Source: Pachypanchax playfairii (Eukaryota; Chordata; Actinopteri; Cyprinodontiformes; Aplocheilidae). From it: a stretch of DNA of 64,000 bases. The translations under genes were made by a program, and so were the position numbers. The notes under the pieces were generated by a model. That model was not told the origin of the DNA and ran no database searches. It saw only the letters and a program-made list of their open reading frames with translations. Of the stretch, positions 12,478 through 24,859 are shown one piece after another (position 1 is the first letter of the stretch; each line of letters begins with the position of its first letter). Location of the stretch: assembly GCA_006937955.1 (NCBI GenBank), contig SSNP01000008.1, positions 7,949,595 through 8,013,594 of the forward strand, in the 5' to 3' direction.

Positions 12478-12527
12478 CAAATAAAATAAAATAAAATAAA
12501 ATAAAATAAAATAAAATAAAATAAAAT
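12478..12527. repeat. (ATAAA)n microsatellite
   Basis: About ten uninterrupted copies of the pentamer ATAAA. Confidence 0.95.
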
Positions 12528-12730
12528 CAGTCAAGAAAAGGATACTGAGGTTAGGATTAAGATTAGATTGTAATGTTTTTATATATGGATGTGTTGTAAA
12601 GTTAAAATGGGTCTTTAAGAGAACAAAGTACCACAGTAAGTGAAAAACAACCAGGCTTCTTTTGGATATTGAAGATTCTCATTCAAGGAGCCTGAAATTA
12701 TTGCACAAAGCGAAAGCATGCATGTTAGCT

Positions 12731-12929
12731 CAGTGGTGTCCAGTCCTGCATGTTTAAGCTTTTTCCTGCTCCAATAAATCTGATTCAATGGTTTAATTAA
12801 CTGATCACAATTTTTAACTGCTGCTGATGCCTGTTAATCACTTATTGATTGGAATCAGGTGTGCTGGAGCAGAAAATCATCTGAAACGTGCAGGATGGTG
12901 GCCATCTTGTATCAGGAAGGACACCACTG
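12731..12929. mobile_element. hAT-type MITE with target-site duplication
   Basis: The termini CAGTGGTGTCC and GGACACCACTG form an inverted repeat. The flanking octamers TGTTAGCT (12723-12730) and TGTTAGAT (12930-12937) match at 7 of 8 positions, the 8-bp duplication expected for hAT insertion. The interior has no coding capacity, so an autonomous relative must supply the transposase. Confidence 0.85.
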
Positions 12930-13278
12930 TGTTAGATAAGAACAAATACAACATTTATAGTTTCCCTCTATGTGTTGATTTTAGATGTTACTTGCCTTTG
13001 TTATGTCCCTTTCCAATATTTATCTGTTCATACATAATATTAACTTTCCTTTGACCAGGAACAACAGTAAGAAGTCCTATATTGTTAAAAAAAACTAATT
13101 TATTTCTTTCATTAAGTAAAATGTGTAATTTATAATAAAAACTAGCAGTTTTACCAAGTCGTAAGAAAAAAGAAAACATTTGCCTTCTAACATACAATGA
13201 ATTCAGCATGAATTATTGACAATTGGATAATTTTATAAGATGGAAGATGATGTACGATCAACCTCTTGTTAAGCTATG

Positions 13279-13860
13279 CTAAGGTACTTGGTGTGGACCC
13301 AAATGCATGAGAGCATGAACCAGGAGTATATGATGAGTTTTTAATGAAGAAAAAGAGTGCTGACAGAGCAGCAGAAAATACTTACAGATTATGGCCTGGT
13401 TTTAGAAAATCTGAAGGGAGCGCGAGACAGGTTCAAAGGTAATAATCCAAAGAGGTAAACATCCCCAAATCCAAGACGTGAAGACAAAAGCAACTAAGAA
13501 CTAACTGACAAAGAACAGAACTCAATATTCTTAAATACTCAAACCAAACTAATTACAGAAGAACATAGGAAATGACGAACCACAATCAAGGTATCTAGTA
13601 CACAACAGGGAAAACAGGAAGTACAACTGATATCAAAATAAAAGAAAACCAGAAATGAAGGCAACAACAAAATAAAAGTTCGACAGGAAGACAATAGACA
13701 CGACAAGGCTGAACATGAAACAAGGGACCATGGAAAAACTAAAGACAAAATCACAGATGATGATCTGGACAACTACAAAACAAAACCCCTACTTGAAGAA
13801 ATAAAGAACCAATCTCAAAAAAGGAACAAAAACCCTGAGACCTCTTAACCCAAACACCTC
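13279..13860 (-). repeat. Retroelement-like repeat, minus orientation
   Basis: The segment starts with 'gtggacccaaatgc', continues with a 'gagtttttaatgaag' block and then A-rich 'aacaggaagtacaac' units. The same order is seen at 303-465 and 2946-3310. No coding sequence is evident. Confidence 0.4.
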
Positions 13861-14319
13861 TTAATTCTTCAGGAGATATTTAAAACCATGGATACTTTTG
13901 GACTTTGGAGATAACTGCTGTTGACTTTGGCACTGAAACAGAAAAGGTGAACTTTTTCTTAGTTTCTCCTCTTTAAATTTTTGTATGTCATAAAAATTTT
14001 GAGCTGTCAGAGTCGGCAGTGGATGAGAACCTGGACAGATTGTCAGTCAGTCACGTTTGCTAGTTAAATTACTCTACGGGAGAAATCGAACTGTCAGGAT
14101 GAGAGAAGCAGCTCAAACACCCAACTTCCTTTTTTGTCTCATTTCCTTTTAAATAGATAAATCACCAAACTCAGTGTCAAACTTTGCAGAAGTTTTTTTT
14201 GCCACCCAGACCACACGAGGTCCAGAATCATTCAGTCCTTCATTTCTGACACCATGCTGCTGCAGAGCTTAATGGAGTCCAACTAATAGGTTTCCTTTTA
14301 CTCAGTTTGTGGCCTTTGA

Positions 14320-14896
14320 AGAGGCCCTTCCACTAAAAACGGTTTTTCTGAGGTTTCTGTTGAATATTTTAGCTCCACAGGTGTTCTTACCTTCATAGTG
14401 GGTGTGAAAACAGGTCAACAACTTCTCTTTCAGTTTTAATCTCTCAAACTACGCAGGTGGAGATAACACCCGAGTTCGAACAGCCTGTATTTGTTTCATC
14501 ACAACTCCTTTGTTTGTTAGTATTCGGCAGCTCCCGCAGTTGAAACCACACCTAGCATGCTGCTGGCTACAAGCTGTTAGCATAAGACATAGCAAACAGG
14601 AAGACACATTGTCTGACGTTGTCATGCGCAGCGGGGCAGGAAACAGTATACCTTGCTCTCATAGGCTAGTTTGTTAGCCAATCAGAGTCCAGCAAATTTG
14701 AATAATGAATATGAACGAGCTGCTGATGAAGCAGCTTGACGGAAGGAGCCGGAACCACCCAAACTTTAATGCAAACAGATTAAAAGGTCTGTTAATCAGT
14801 ATTTCCTGACATTTTTTAAAATATAAAATGTTTCATATTACTGGTTAATACTTAAGAAAAACCACAAAGTCCTGAAATTTGTATGAAATGGCTTCT
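14320..14896 (+). mobile_element. TTAA-flanked MITE family 1, full length
   Basis: The left end AGAGGCCC follows TTGA, a one-base change from TTAA. The right end GGCTTCT is followed by TTAA at 14897-14900. It is about 577 bp and similar along its length to 42106-42688. TTAA duplications are the hallmark of piggyBac-type transposition. No transposase remains. Confidence 0.8.
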
Positions 14897-15654
14897 TTAA
14901 AGTTTTTTTTCTTGCTTGCAATTTGTATTCTTGTATAAATTATATTAACAGGTGGACAGCGTTTTTTTTTTATTTTTTTTACTTAATTTAAAAGTTATGT
15001 ATGCATGTCGTATGTTTATTTACATAAACATTCTGAGCGTTTAGTACCTAAATCACACCCATGATTATTTCTCCCCATTTATCACCCTACCTCCACCCTT
15101 ATCAGGGGTGCAACAACAACAGCCAGTGTGTTTATTTGTTCATCGATGCAATTGCCTGTAGAAAAAGAAGGTAAGGGTAAAATACCAAAAACACACACAA
15201 ACTCACAACCACAAAAACAGAGTCTTGTACACATAAAGATAAGACCTTGGTTAATTATTTATTTTGTTCAATAATGAGCCACAGATCAATTTTTAATTGT
15301 GTTTGTCTCCAGTATTAATCAGACAATCGATTCCAAGCACGTCTCTGGGGCCCAGATGATCCTCGGCAAACGAGAATTTCAGGATAAGAGAGAGAGAGAG
15401 AGAGAAAGGAGGACAACAACTAACCCAGAAGGAAGGATGAAACCAGAGCAATACGTGACCAGAAGGTCGTATCGTCAGGTGAGATTTCCTGCTGTGAATT
15501 TATTGAGTTGAAGGTCTGATTTTCTTGTATTATGAAGAAGTCTCTCTTTAAGCGTGGCGAGATCACCGTGGTAACAAACTCTGAATTCATAACCAACTCA
15601 AGCAGGTTGTGTTCAGAGTTTAACTGTCTGTTAAAAGCTCAAGCTGTTTACTCA

Positions 15655-16170
15655 CCCCTCCTTTCCACTGGACGCGTCAGCAGCGCGCAACGTTTTGCTC
15701 ACGCAATCAGCAGCGCGTCCCGTCGCTTCACACATGTAAATCACTCGCGGAGCGTCACATCCAGCTGGTCCTGGAAGCAGTGAGAAAGACAACAACACGT
15801 ATCCAGAAGGTATGTGGCTTATTTTCACACCACCTACGGACTTCAAACCCGTCACAGGTACTGTACTTTCTCGTAGTCTCGCAAACTGAAATCTGCACAT
15901 GTCCTTTTATTTTGAAACTTCTGGGTATGAAGGTCTGATTTCCTGTCTGGTCCAAATTAAACTGCTGAACTTGACACATTTTAGAAGTGTACCGCGTAAA
16001 AAATAGAACTGCCATGTAATGCTCGTGACACTACGCTTTTCAGAATAGTCTCATGCACGCTGCTTCGCGCGCAGTAGAAAGGGTCTCATTGAATTTGATG
16101 GCAGCTATCAGCCACATATTACGCATCACTAACGTTGCGCGTCAATCGCGCGTTCAGTGGAAAGCAGGGG
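15655..16170 (+). mobile_element. Non-autonomous element with CCCCTCCTTTCCACTGG termini
   Basis: The terminal inverted repeats are CCCCTCCTTTCCACTG on the left and CAGTGGAAAGCAGGGG on the right. The interior contains 'tatccagaag' followed by GTATGTGG, an exon-donor-like junction that is shared with the 6231 copy. The element is about 516 bp. The flanking trinucleotides (TCA and TTA) are not identical, so the duplication length and superfamily stay open. Confidence 0.7.
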
Positions 16171-16405
16171 TTACTTTTCTTATGACGATGGTGTCCCCTT
16201 CACCCAATCAACTTAATATTCAAATCTTATTTTAGTTACAAAAATGAACCAAAATACAGTATTTATTCAGAATCTAATACAATCTAAAAATCTAAAAAAA
16301 AAAAACAGTCTAACAAAAATATTAAATTGATTGTGCGATTCAGTCTACAATAAAAAAAACATTTTATTTGACAAGAACGTTTTTGATTAAGTCTCAACAT
16401 ATTTT

Positions 16406-16460
<55 letters not shown>
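16406..16460. repeat. (TAA)n microsatellite
   Basis: About 18 near-perfect copies of TAA. Confidence 0.95.
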
Positions 16461-16956
16461 GACAGAAAACAGCAGCAGCAGTATAAAGATTTAGAAAAAC
16501 TAACACATTTATATAAAATTCCTTTATTTTAACTGAAGCATTTTTTTTATTTCAGCAAGATTGTTGCAGCTTTCACTTTCCATCATCACAATCTGCTGCT
16601 CTTTACAAATGATGTCTCAAGGCAAGTGTTTATTTCTTTAAAGTGGCTTTTGTTTTGTAATTCTGTTTGTTCAGTCTGTCCATTTTGGACTAAAAACATA
16701 AATTGTCTCATACAAATGTGGCTTTGTATGTGAACGCACACTGAAACTAGAGCTGAAAGCCTAAAGTAACAAACTAACATTTTCACCACCATCGTATCTG
16801 ATTTTAAGTGTTTGTAAAGCCAGACTATGCAACAAAAGCACATGCCGGTTTTTGTAATGTTTGTCCAAGAATATAGAGGTAATATTGTTGGCTTAATTAG
16901 GTCAAAACTGGGTGAGATCTTTTGCGTCTATGTTCCTTTTTAGTGGATGTCGAGAC

Positions 16957-18228
16957 CAGTGGTGCCTGCAAAATATTTTCATGGGGGGGGTCATATAGGG
17001 CCACAGAAATTTGGGGGGGGCACACCAAAACTAGCCTGACCAATCAGATCCTCCTGCATTATGTTCAAATGCAGAAGGGTCTGACACCGGAGCCGCACCC
17101 GATTATTTCCACGTCAAATTTTAGGACGGTCCAATTACATATCACCTTTGTTGTGCGTCATCCTGAAAACACGGAACTAGCGTTTTCCATCCAGAGCACA
17201 ACATTCAACATGGCGGACTCGGCTGTGGATGAAGTGTTTACGAAAGTATAGATACAGAGTAACAGTAACAGCACTGAAGGCCTTCCTATTGAAAAAGGAC
17301 ATTTTTGCAACGCATCCGTCTCGTGTGTATCCGCTTTAGCGTCACATATGTTGCATCACTTCCGGGTTTCTGTGATTGGTTCTCTCTCAACTGGCTAAGT
17401 CCGCCTTCGAAATTGAGAGACAGCGGTTCAGCTCCAGGCCCTCACGTCTTTGTAAAGTATTCTGTCAAAGACTTGGGCCTGGTTGATCAGGTAACACCAA
17501 AACTAAATGCTGTAACTGAATTTTGACTATTCTATGATGCTATGATGTTATGATGCAGTAATAGAGATGAGTCTAAAACTTTGGAACACTGTTTATGGAA
17601 AAAATAATCCTTTGGTCAATTTTGGGCAGATTTTGATCAATTCACACCAATATAATGACTCCGCCCTCATGTAGCATATCACACCAGCAATATGATTGAA
17701 AGCACAATGTACTTTACAAACATATCAGTCATGTAGTTTCACCAGCAAGAAACCAGCAGTGAACATTTCCTAGCAGTAAAAAGACAAACAGGTGATCTGT
17801 ATGATTTAAATATCTGAGGTGATCTGTGCCGAAAGCAAAAAGAAAAAAAGCACCGGAACACTGCGATCAAACGAGCCGTAACAATTTACTGAAAATAAGC
17901 TTTCCACTCCTTATTTTTCTAAAAAGTACATATTGTAACTGAATTACCTGTTAACAACATGTGGTGTCAAAATTATTTGACAGACTGACTCCAGATATTG
18001 ATGCCATCCTGACTGTAAGGGAGCAGGTGAGCAGCGGGGGGCGGGGTCGACCTGAGTGGAGTATCGGACTCTCCAAAGACTAAAAGTGGATCAAGATGAG
18101 TCAATCCATGCAAAAGATTAACTACTTCCTTCATGGGCTTTACATTCAGTTATCTAATGTAAGATATTGGTTATGAGAGGTCCAGGGGGGGCCATGGCCC
18201 CCCTGGACCCCTCTTGAAGCCGCCCCTG
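16957..18228. mobile_element. hAT-type element, 1272 bp, with target-site duplication
   Basis: The termini CAGTGGTGCC and GCCGCCCCTG form an imperfect inverted repeat. Flanking octamers GTCGAGAC (16949-16956) and GTCCAGAC (18229-18236) agree at 7 of 8 positions, as expected for hAT. The interior has no transposase. It contains ATGGCGGACTCGGCTGTGG (ATG at 17210), which opens a 13-codon frame ending in TAG. A related right end occurs at 52950-53033. Confidence 0.8.
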
Positions 18229-18240
18229 GTCCAGACGCAT

Positions 18241-19054
18241 TTTAGGAATGAAAGACAAGTAAAAACATAGATCTCATTCTTTTTTATGCCAATGCTTTGT
18301 TTCTTACATTCTTACACGTCTTGTGTCCTTCTGAAACCTTATAGAAAAAGTTTTAAAAAATGCATATTTGTCTCACTTTGATCACATCTGCTCAACAACC
18401 ACAACATTAACAAGAGAATCAGAGGAAACAAATAACACAAAAACACATAAAAATACAAAGCAGCGGATTAAACTTCAGGAAAAGTTGAAAAAGCCACACT
18501 AAACCTCTGGGGACCATGACAGAAAATGTCAAGCGGCTTTTTAAAGCACAAAGACAAGCCATTAAAAGAGTTGGCGTGACACAGGGTTTTAATATTCCAT
18601 CTAGCACGCACCTTTGGAAATGTCATTGGTGCTTTAGCGCCCTGGTGTGACAGAAAGCTCACCAGCTTGATTACAGTCATCATCCTTTCAGCCAGCAAAG
18701 ACTTGAGAACACATTTGTTTAAAAATCCACTTGGAAATGTTTAAACACACCCACACAGATACACATATATATACAAGCACATGCTTAGATGCATTATCTT
18801 ACACAACATTTCAATACAATTCACAGCAAAGCAGGAAATGATAACGTTTCACAGTGAAAATAACACAGTCCTGTTGTTGCTTTGAAACCTCTAATTCTCC
18901 TTCATTTCCTTTTCACACACAATTTCTCCTTTTTAAAAAACTGTGATCAGAAGACAAACTTTTGTCTGATGAACAAATGTTGATTGAAGCTGCTCAAGGC
19001 AAAGTACAAAGTGCTTTCTAAATTATCCGGAGAGTATTTATTAGTTTCAAAGAC
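18241..19054. other. Non-coding stretch
   Basis: No repeat boundary or exon is supported. Minus-strand frames at 18419-18698 have no recognisable domain. Confidence 0.35.
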
Positions 19055-19057
19055 TAA

Positions 19058-19449
19058 GGATCTGGTTTATCAACATTCCAAGTAAAGAGCGTAAAATTGC
19101 ATGCGCCGCAAAAGTTTTGTGCCAAGGGCGTGTTCCTAATTTGCGGGTGATCTACTAAGACTGATTGTTGCAATTGTTAACCGGCACAAAAAGCAATATT
19201 CAAATGAGGAGTTTGACGGCGCTATTCATTTGTGGGTGCAAACAGATAATGAAATTCGAGCCATAAGAAACGCCCACATTGCATATTCATCAAGGGCAAA
19301 GGTGCAAAAATGACCTTGCGTGTCTAGCAACAGGTTTAAGAGGCGCAGTTTTGCCTGCGCGCCATTAGTAAATCACCCACTGTTTGTTTTTGCGGCCGCT
19401 GAGAAGTTTGCGCCTGTTTTAACAACCGCAAACCTGATAAATCAGGTCC
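19058..19449. mobile_element. Harbinger-like MITE
   Basis: The termini GGATCTGGTTTATCA and TGATAAATCAGGTCC form an inverted repeat and are flanked by TAA at 19055-19057 and 19450-19452. TAA fits the TWA duplication of PIF/Harbinger elements. The interior is rich in CpG 'ttgcgcc/gcgcaa' words. A left-end fragment of the same family lies at 39369. Confidence 0.75.
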
Positions 19450-19734
19450 TAAATGGCTAGTTAGTCTATTTTGAAATAACTTTATTTATGAGAGTTATGA
19501 ACCACTGATATCTTAACTATTGTAGAGTGACATACTGTATCTGTTTTTGCTGCTGCTTCTAGTATCACCTCCTTCTCCACTCAGCTGTGGTGTGTTGCAC
19601 CTGATCAACAGGGAGGGCTGGACCTTCTTAACTGTGCCATTCCCGTACATTCGGGGAGCTCGGACTTTAAATGCAAAAGTCTCCTGATATGTTCTGGGTT
19701 TAACTGTGTTCAGTGCTTGACTCAGAATCACTTA

Positions 19735-20275
19735 GAGTGTATATTTACAGTCTGAGTAAGCCAGAAACCAAAAATGCAGCCGACACAGTAAATGGCAGGT
19801 AAAAAGATGTTTATTGTAAGAGAGGGAATGAGATGACCAGCTGTAAATTAGATGGGTTTGCAATGTACTTAATGATAAACAGATTATAGGACACAAACAG
19901 AACGAAGACCTAAGAATGCCGTGAGTACTTCTGATGGAGCATCCAAGATGGTGGCGTGCGATGAGAAATGATGTCACATGACAGCGGCGTTCCAGTGAGG
20001 TAAGTATTTTCAGGTAGGAGGTTATGAAGCAGAGGTGGGCGCATGTTTCTTGCAGGCACACAACACGGCAGTGGATTGATGCTGCAAAGGTAAGTTTTGC
20101 ATGCAGACTCGTGCTTACATTTAGTCAACATTAGCTAGGCGGATGAAAGGTAAACAGTCCAATATCATTAACAGTTCCACAACAAGAATAATCTAATTCA
20201 CTGTCCAAATCCACTGAATAATTCACAAAGGCACCAGATGAGAGGCAAGTTCAGGTACAGCCCAGGACTAAATAA
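19735..20275 (-). repeat. Possible retroelement-like repeat
   Basis: The 'aagatgtttattgtaag' block and the general layout resemble the minus-strand repeats at 303 and 13279, but similarity is weak and no terminus is clear. Confidence 0.2.
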
Positions 20276-20320
20276 CCACATAGAAACATAAGCACAGACC
20301 GACAGAGTTTAAGGTGCTGG

Positions 20321-20600
20321 TTAGGACATACATGTCAACTCTCCTGATTTTCCCGGAAAACCCACAAATTTCAGTGCCCGGAAAATCTCCCGGAGCCAAC
20401 TTTCTCCTGATTTCCGACCCTTTCTGCTGTGCGTTGTTTCCGACCAGCTTTTTATAGCGATAACACCTGAGGGACTGTCTTACAAACACAGATTACATGC
20501 TGCAAACGGTCCCAACCCGCTGCAACATAACTATCAAACCCCCGCTGCGATACTACTATCGCGCAACCCCCCCGACACTACCGGCGCCTGCACCGACAGA
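20321..20600. mobile_element. Probable hAT-like fragment ('ctcctgattttcccgg' type)
   Basis: 'catgtcaactctcctgattt' followed by 'cccggaaaa' resembles the diverged segment at 41000, where 'tttgccaacacatgattttc' and 'tctcctgatttcc' occur in the same order. Termini and duplication are not resolved. Confidence 0.3.
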
Positions 20601-20655
20601 AACCCCCACCCCCTCCCACCCCTGCTCCGACGCACATCAACCACAGTCTCCCTAA

Positions 20656-21111
20656 CCCCTCCTTTCCACCCGATGCGTCAGCAGCACGTTACTGAAGCAG
20701 CACGTCTCGCTCGCGTATTCTGCTGCTTGGCCCTTTGCACCGGGTGTGTATCAGATGCGTAGCAGCAGGGAAGCAACCGTCATTGAAAGAGCACGAAGTC
20801 ACGCGAGATTAGCAAAATCACGCGTGACTTCGTCAGTATACACAACAACAAGCAGAAAAAAACTACAACATGACTCCAAAAGGTTTGTGTTTTATGTTCT
20901 GTCCGTTTTATGTAAATATGAAGGACATTTAAAGATCCAGAGGGCTGCTCCCTTGGAGCGTATTTTGGTTTTGGAAAAGTTTACAGCGTTCGACTCGTGC
21001 TGCTGGCGGATGCGGTGGAAAGGGTTCTATTGACTACAGCGGTATGTATCAGCTGCCTATGACGTGCTGCTGCAGTAACGTGCTGCTGATGCGTCTGGTG
21101 GAAAGGAGGGG
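20656..21111. mobile_element. Non-autonomous element, CCCCTCC family, complete
   Basis: Long terminal inverted repeats of about 40 bp are visible: CCCCTCCTTTCCACCcGATG at the left and the complement of the same sequence ending GAAAGGAGGGG at the right. It is about 456 bp and belongs with the elements at 6231 and 15655. The flanks are TAA and TGA. Confidence 0.8.
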
Positions 21112-22430
21112 TGATTCATCATAAATGTCTCCCTATTTCTGAGTTCTCAAGGTTGTATGGGTTAGGAAGCATTAAAACATTCAACTAACTGGCAACTTGC
21201 TAGCAGAAACACCCCTTAAAAAGGGGCGGGGTCAGATGCAGGAGATCGCAGGATGAGTAGTGCACAGGTGGAAACAACGTCATTGATGATAACACACTAC
21301 TCAAACTGCAGACATGACAGTAATACATTTATTATTCATAACCATTACACATAAATACACAATAAAAGATCTGAAATATTATTTTGATAGTATCAAAACT
21401 GACTTCTAAGCGTGGGAAATTATTAGAGTAATTTGCTATGTGCATTCTTCTTACTCAGTATTTACTGCTTTTAAAATAACTTTTGCTTTCTATGACAATG
21501 TTTACTTTCATCTTATTTTCCTCAATCAGTGAAATTAGCTCTCTACAATGTGAAACAAGCTCCGTTGTTTATGTCTGTAGTTACTATGGTGATAGAATAG
21601 GGTTTATAAATTGATAGAAAGCTTTTGCGTTATTGTGTCCATTGCAGCACTGATTATGTGCAAAGTGAGAGGCACAGATTCAATCATGCTTTAATCAGAA
21701 CAATAATCTTTATGCAGCGCTTCTTACTGCTTGCAAACAGATGGAAAAAAGAGGAGATAGTCACTTTAAATTCATACAGTGCAGGTGCATCTATTAGTGA
21801 GATATTGGAAAGGGTTTCATCACTAGAAGAAGAATAAAATCTGTATTATTATTGGGTGCATAGATGTCAGCTGAATTAGCTGGAACTGAGAGTTGCATTA
21901 ATCTGGATGAACTCTATTAAAGTTTTCAAACTTAAACATTATAAAAAACCTTTATAATTCTGTCACTGGTATTGAATGTTGTTTATAAAATTGGTGGGAA
22001 GTTTTAGTTTTGATCCCTGACGACTTGAATCATTTGAGATTCACGTCATTCGATCGGCCGCGGCTCCCTGCAGGGCTGGAGACGGGGTTCGGACCACACG
22101 GTGAGGGTTGACTCTGTCGGAGCGCACTGATTGACAGGTGGCTGAGATTATGTTGGAAAATGTGAACATGAATTGATTTACTGAGAGATGGCTCATAAAT
22201 CAACCTGCAAACAACGATGAGAGGCAGCGAGGCAGGAAGTGTGGGAGCAGTGAGAACTCAGTTTATCAGCAGCTGGATGAGACTGAGATCATTCACGTTC
22301 ATCTTCACCCCGAGCATTACACAAAAGTTACGAAATATATTTTAGAAGTTTACAAAAACGCTTTTTTTGCTTGTTTCCTGTCAGTATTTCCCTTTAGTTT
22401 CTGTCTTAGTTTAATAATCACTACCCAAAC
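21112..22430. other. Non-coding stretch upstream of a candidate exon
   Basis: A CpG-containing patch at about 22045-22260 may be a small promoter region, but no core promoter element is convincing. No repeat boundary is clear. Confidence 0.3.
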
Positions 22431-22524
22431 ATGATGACTCATGTTGTGTTCTGCTTGCTCATCGTTGTGATTCTCCTCAGTGTTGTGATGTCTGATGGAA
22501 ACTCACCTCTTCCACAGTCAACAG
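22431..22524 (+). CDS. Candidate first coding exon with signal peptide
   Basis: I do not recognise this gene. The exon begins at an ATG in the context 'ccaaacATGATG' and reads MMTHVVFCLLIVVILLSVV, then MSDGNSPLPQST. It ends at ACAG followed by GTAACATC, a plausible splice donor in phase 1. The peptide has the form of a signal sequence: a short N-region, a hydrophobic core of about 15 residues, and then a polar segment. A secreted or membrane protein is therefore the natural reading. No second exon with matching acceptor and phase could be identified in the next 700 bp, which runs into a SINE. A chance open frame of 31 codons with a hydrophobic core is possible, so support is limited. Confidence 0.3.
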
Positions 22525-22881
22525 GTAACATCACAGCAACAATTTCCATTTCCATTTGACACTCCTCCAAAAACCAAAGTTAGCTTTTGGTTATTGATGT
22601 TGATATCTGTTGTATCTACTCCTGATTTGACAGTCTGTATTTTATTGTATTTTTGAACTGAAAGAATGTTCCCCGTATGTTACTCACTTCTTGGAAACCC
22701 ATGTATCTTGCACATGTCAGGTACAGCGCCTCATGTGGCTCTTAGAGCGCATCATTAACTCCATCCCCAGGGCAACGACGTGAACATGAAGAACCAAAAA
22801 CAAGTTCAGCCTTAATCCTTAATGTCTTTCACCAAATAAATGAAATACATTTACCAAAAGTTATTACTTGTTTATCACTGA

Positions 22882-23206
22882 ACATCCATTTTCTAAACCC
22901 ACTTATTCCTGTTCAGGGTTGCAGGGAGCTGGTGTTTATCTCCGGCGGTCACAGGGTGAGAGGCGGGGTCACAGCTGGACCGGTTGCTAGGGTCACATAT
23001 AAACAGATAACCACTCACACACACCTAGGGACAATTTATAGCTGTAATCAACCTCATGCATGATTTTAGTGTGTGTGAGGTAGCTGTAGAAAACCCACAC
23101 ATGCACAGGGAGAACATGTAAAGTCCATGCAGAAAGGTCCCAGACCGGATTTGAACCTGGGACCTTCTCACTGCAAGACACCGGTGCTACCAACTGCACC
23201 ACCGTG
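22882..23206 (-). mobile_element. tRNA-derived SINE, minus orientation
   Basis: Read on the minus strand, the head has a box A-like GGTGGTGCAGTTGGTAG and a box B-like GGTTCAAATCC, as in a tRNA gene promoter. The body contains the phrase 'acaatttatagctgtaa' in the position of the 'ttgtccctaggtgtg' block seen in the copy at 54371. The 3' tail ends in 'tggatgtt'-type sequence at 22882. Confidence 0.75.
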
Positions 23207-24146
23207 AACATTTCCTATCAACTTATGTTATTTATTTATCATCTTTTGAACTGAAAACTAATAATAATAATAAATATATAAGAGTTGCCTTCCTCAGCAG
23301 CTACTGTATCTTATATTGATCATGTGGGTCCAACCACCTGTTTTACACCACACCTAAAATGTATAGTGTTGTGTTCTTACTCTGATTTTTGCTTTGTTTT
23401 TGGAAAAAACAATATAATTAGTATCATATTTCTATGTCGAGGTACATGGAACAGAAATGACCCAAAATAATCCATTATTATTATTTGGGTTAGACTCAGA
23501 TGGATTTGTCCCTGAGAGTCTTCATCCATAAAATTGTTAAGGTTTGTTGCGATCTTACTCTTTTCTAACTAAAAAAACAAACAAACAAAAGAACCTCAGT
23601 TAGATTAAAGTGAACAACTTCTGTGAGATGTGGACAGTGGAAAGGGATTAGAGTCACTGAAAATGACCGTGACAGTGACATTTGGGACAGTTTAACCGCC
23701 TGGAGCAATTCCCAGACATCTGAAACGAAAAAGATTTAGACAGACATGCTTAGTCAGCCGCAGAGGACAGCTGGACTGGACACAGTGACACAAGCAACAA
23801 GAGAACCAAGCAATAGCAGTGACCCGACACAGACACTGTTATGCTAAAAGAATCTTTCAAGATAAAAATCAAAGAGTGGTGAGAGTTCACAAGTAAAACC
23901 AAATCAAAAGCAACAACCCAGAGGCCACAGAGAAAACAAGCTACATGCTGCGAGAGCTGCGAATGAGCTGCTGATGACAAGCTGAGTAAGAAAGATAAAC
24001 ACTGACCTCTTAACAAATAAATGGAACTTTAAGAATGATTTCATGACCTTGAACCATGATGTAGAAGTTGAAAACAAAACAAAAAATGATCTGCTCACCA
24101 GTGACTGGTTTCAATATAAGTTTGGAGTCCCATCCACCCACTTTAT
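23207..24146. other. Non-coding stretch
   Basis: No exon or bounded element is supported. The A-rich block at 23740-24000 could be a decayed repeat. Confidence 0.3.
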
Positions 24147-24664
24147 CAGTTGGGTAGTCCAGGGTATACGCTGGTATACGGCATATACCTACTTATTTTT
24201 CAGTCAGAATTGCATATACCCACTTTTAAACCCTCCTTGATGCGCACCGTTCAGTAATATCTGTGACCCAGATTGACCACTTCTTCCTCAAGGATGGTGA
24301 AGCCATGACCCGCCCTCCTCTGCCTATAATTGGCTGGTACTTTCACTGATTAGATTGGTTAACTTTAAGCATGAGGACTGATGAGCCAATCAGAGGCAGG
24401 TCATGCCGAGGAAAATATCGCTAGTACAGTACTAGTGATAAATACATTTTCCTTTCTTCCAGGCTGCTTGTGTGACCAACTACAAACAGCTCCCAATCAA
24501 GTCAGGATCATTTTATAATAGTGAGCAAGTAGAATGACAGATTTTTGGGTAAAGTAAATCATAGTCACTGTTTCTAAAACAGGACTTTTTTCTAGACTTT
24601 TTTTTTTTTTAAAGGTGAAAACTGAGAGTATACGCACCACAGTATACGGACCACTACACCACTG
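24147..24664. mobile_element. hAT-type MITE with target-site duplication
   Basis: The left end CAGTTGGGTAGTCCAGGG and right end GGACCACTACACCACTG form an imperfect inverted repeat. Both ends carry 'gtatacg' words. The flanking octamers CACTTTAT (24139-24146) and TACTTTAT (24665-24672) match at 7 of 8. In the second segmental copy the left 40 bp are missing because Tc1 C lies at the equivalent of position 24186. Confidence 0.8.
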
Positions 24665-24859
24665 TACTTTATGTTAAAAAATGTTTTGTGACTCTAAAAA
24701 AGAGAAATACACCTCTGATAATTGATAGTTGACTACAACATGTCTGTGTCTCTTGAGGGGATGTGACAACAGACAAAGACGTCATCCATCTTTATTTATA
24801 GTTGATATGATTCATTTGTTCTTTTTTTCTGTAAGCCTGCTAACACAAAAAGTTAGCTA

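Noticed and set aside
12478..12527. CRISPR-like array
   Set aside because: It is a plain pentanucleotide microsatellite with no spacers, and the genome is eukaryotic.
15433..15474. Possible coding exon MKPEQYVTRRSYRQ followed by GTGAGA
   Set aside because: Only 14 codons with an average donor, no acceptor-linked partner and no recognisable protein. Not strong enough to annotate.
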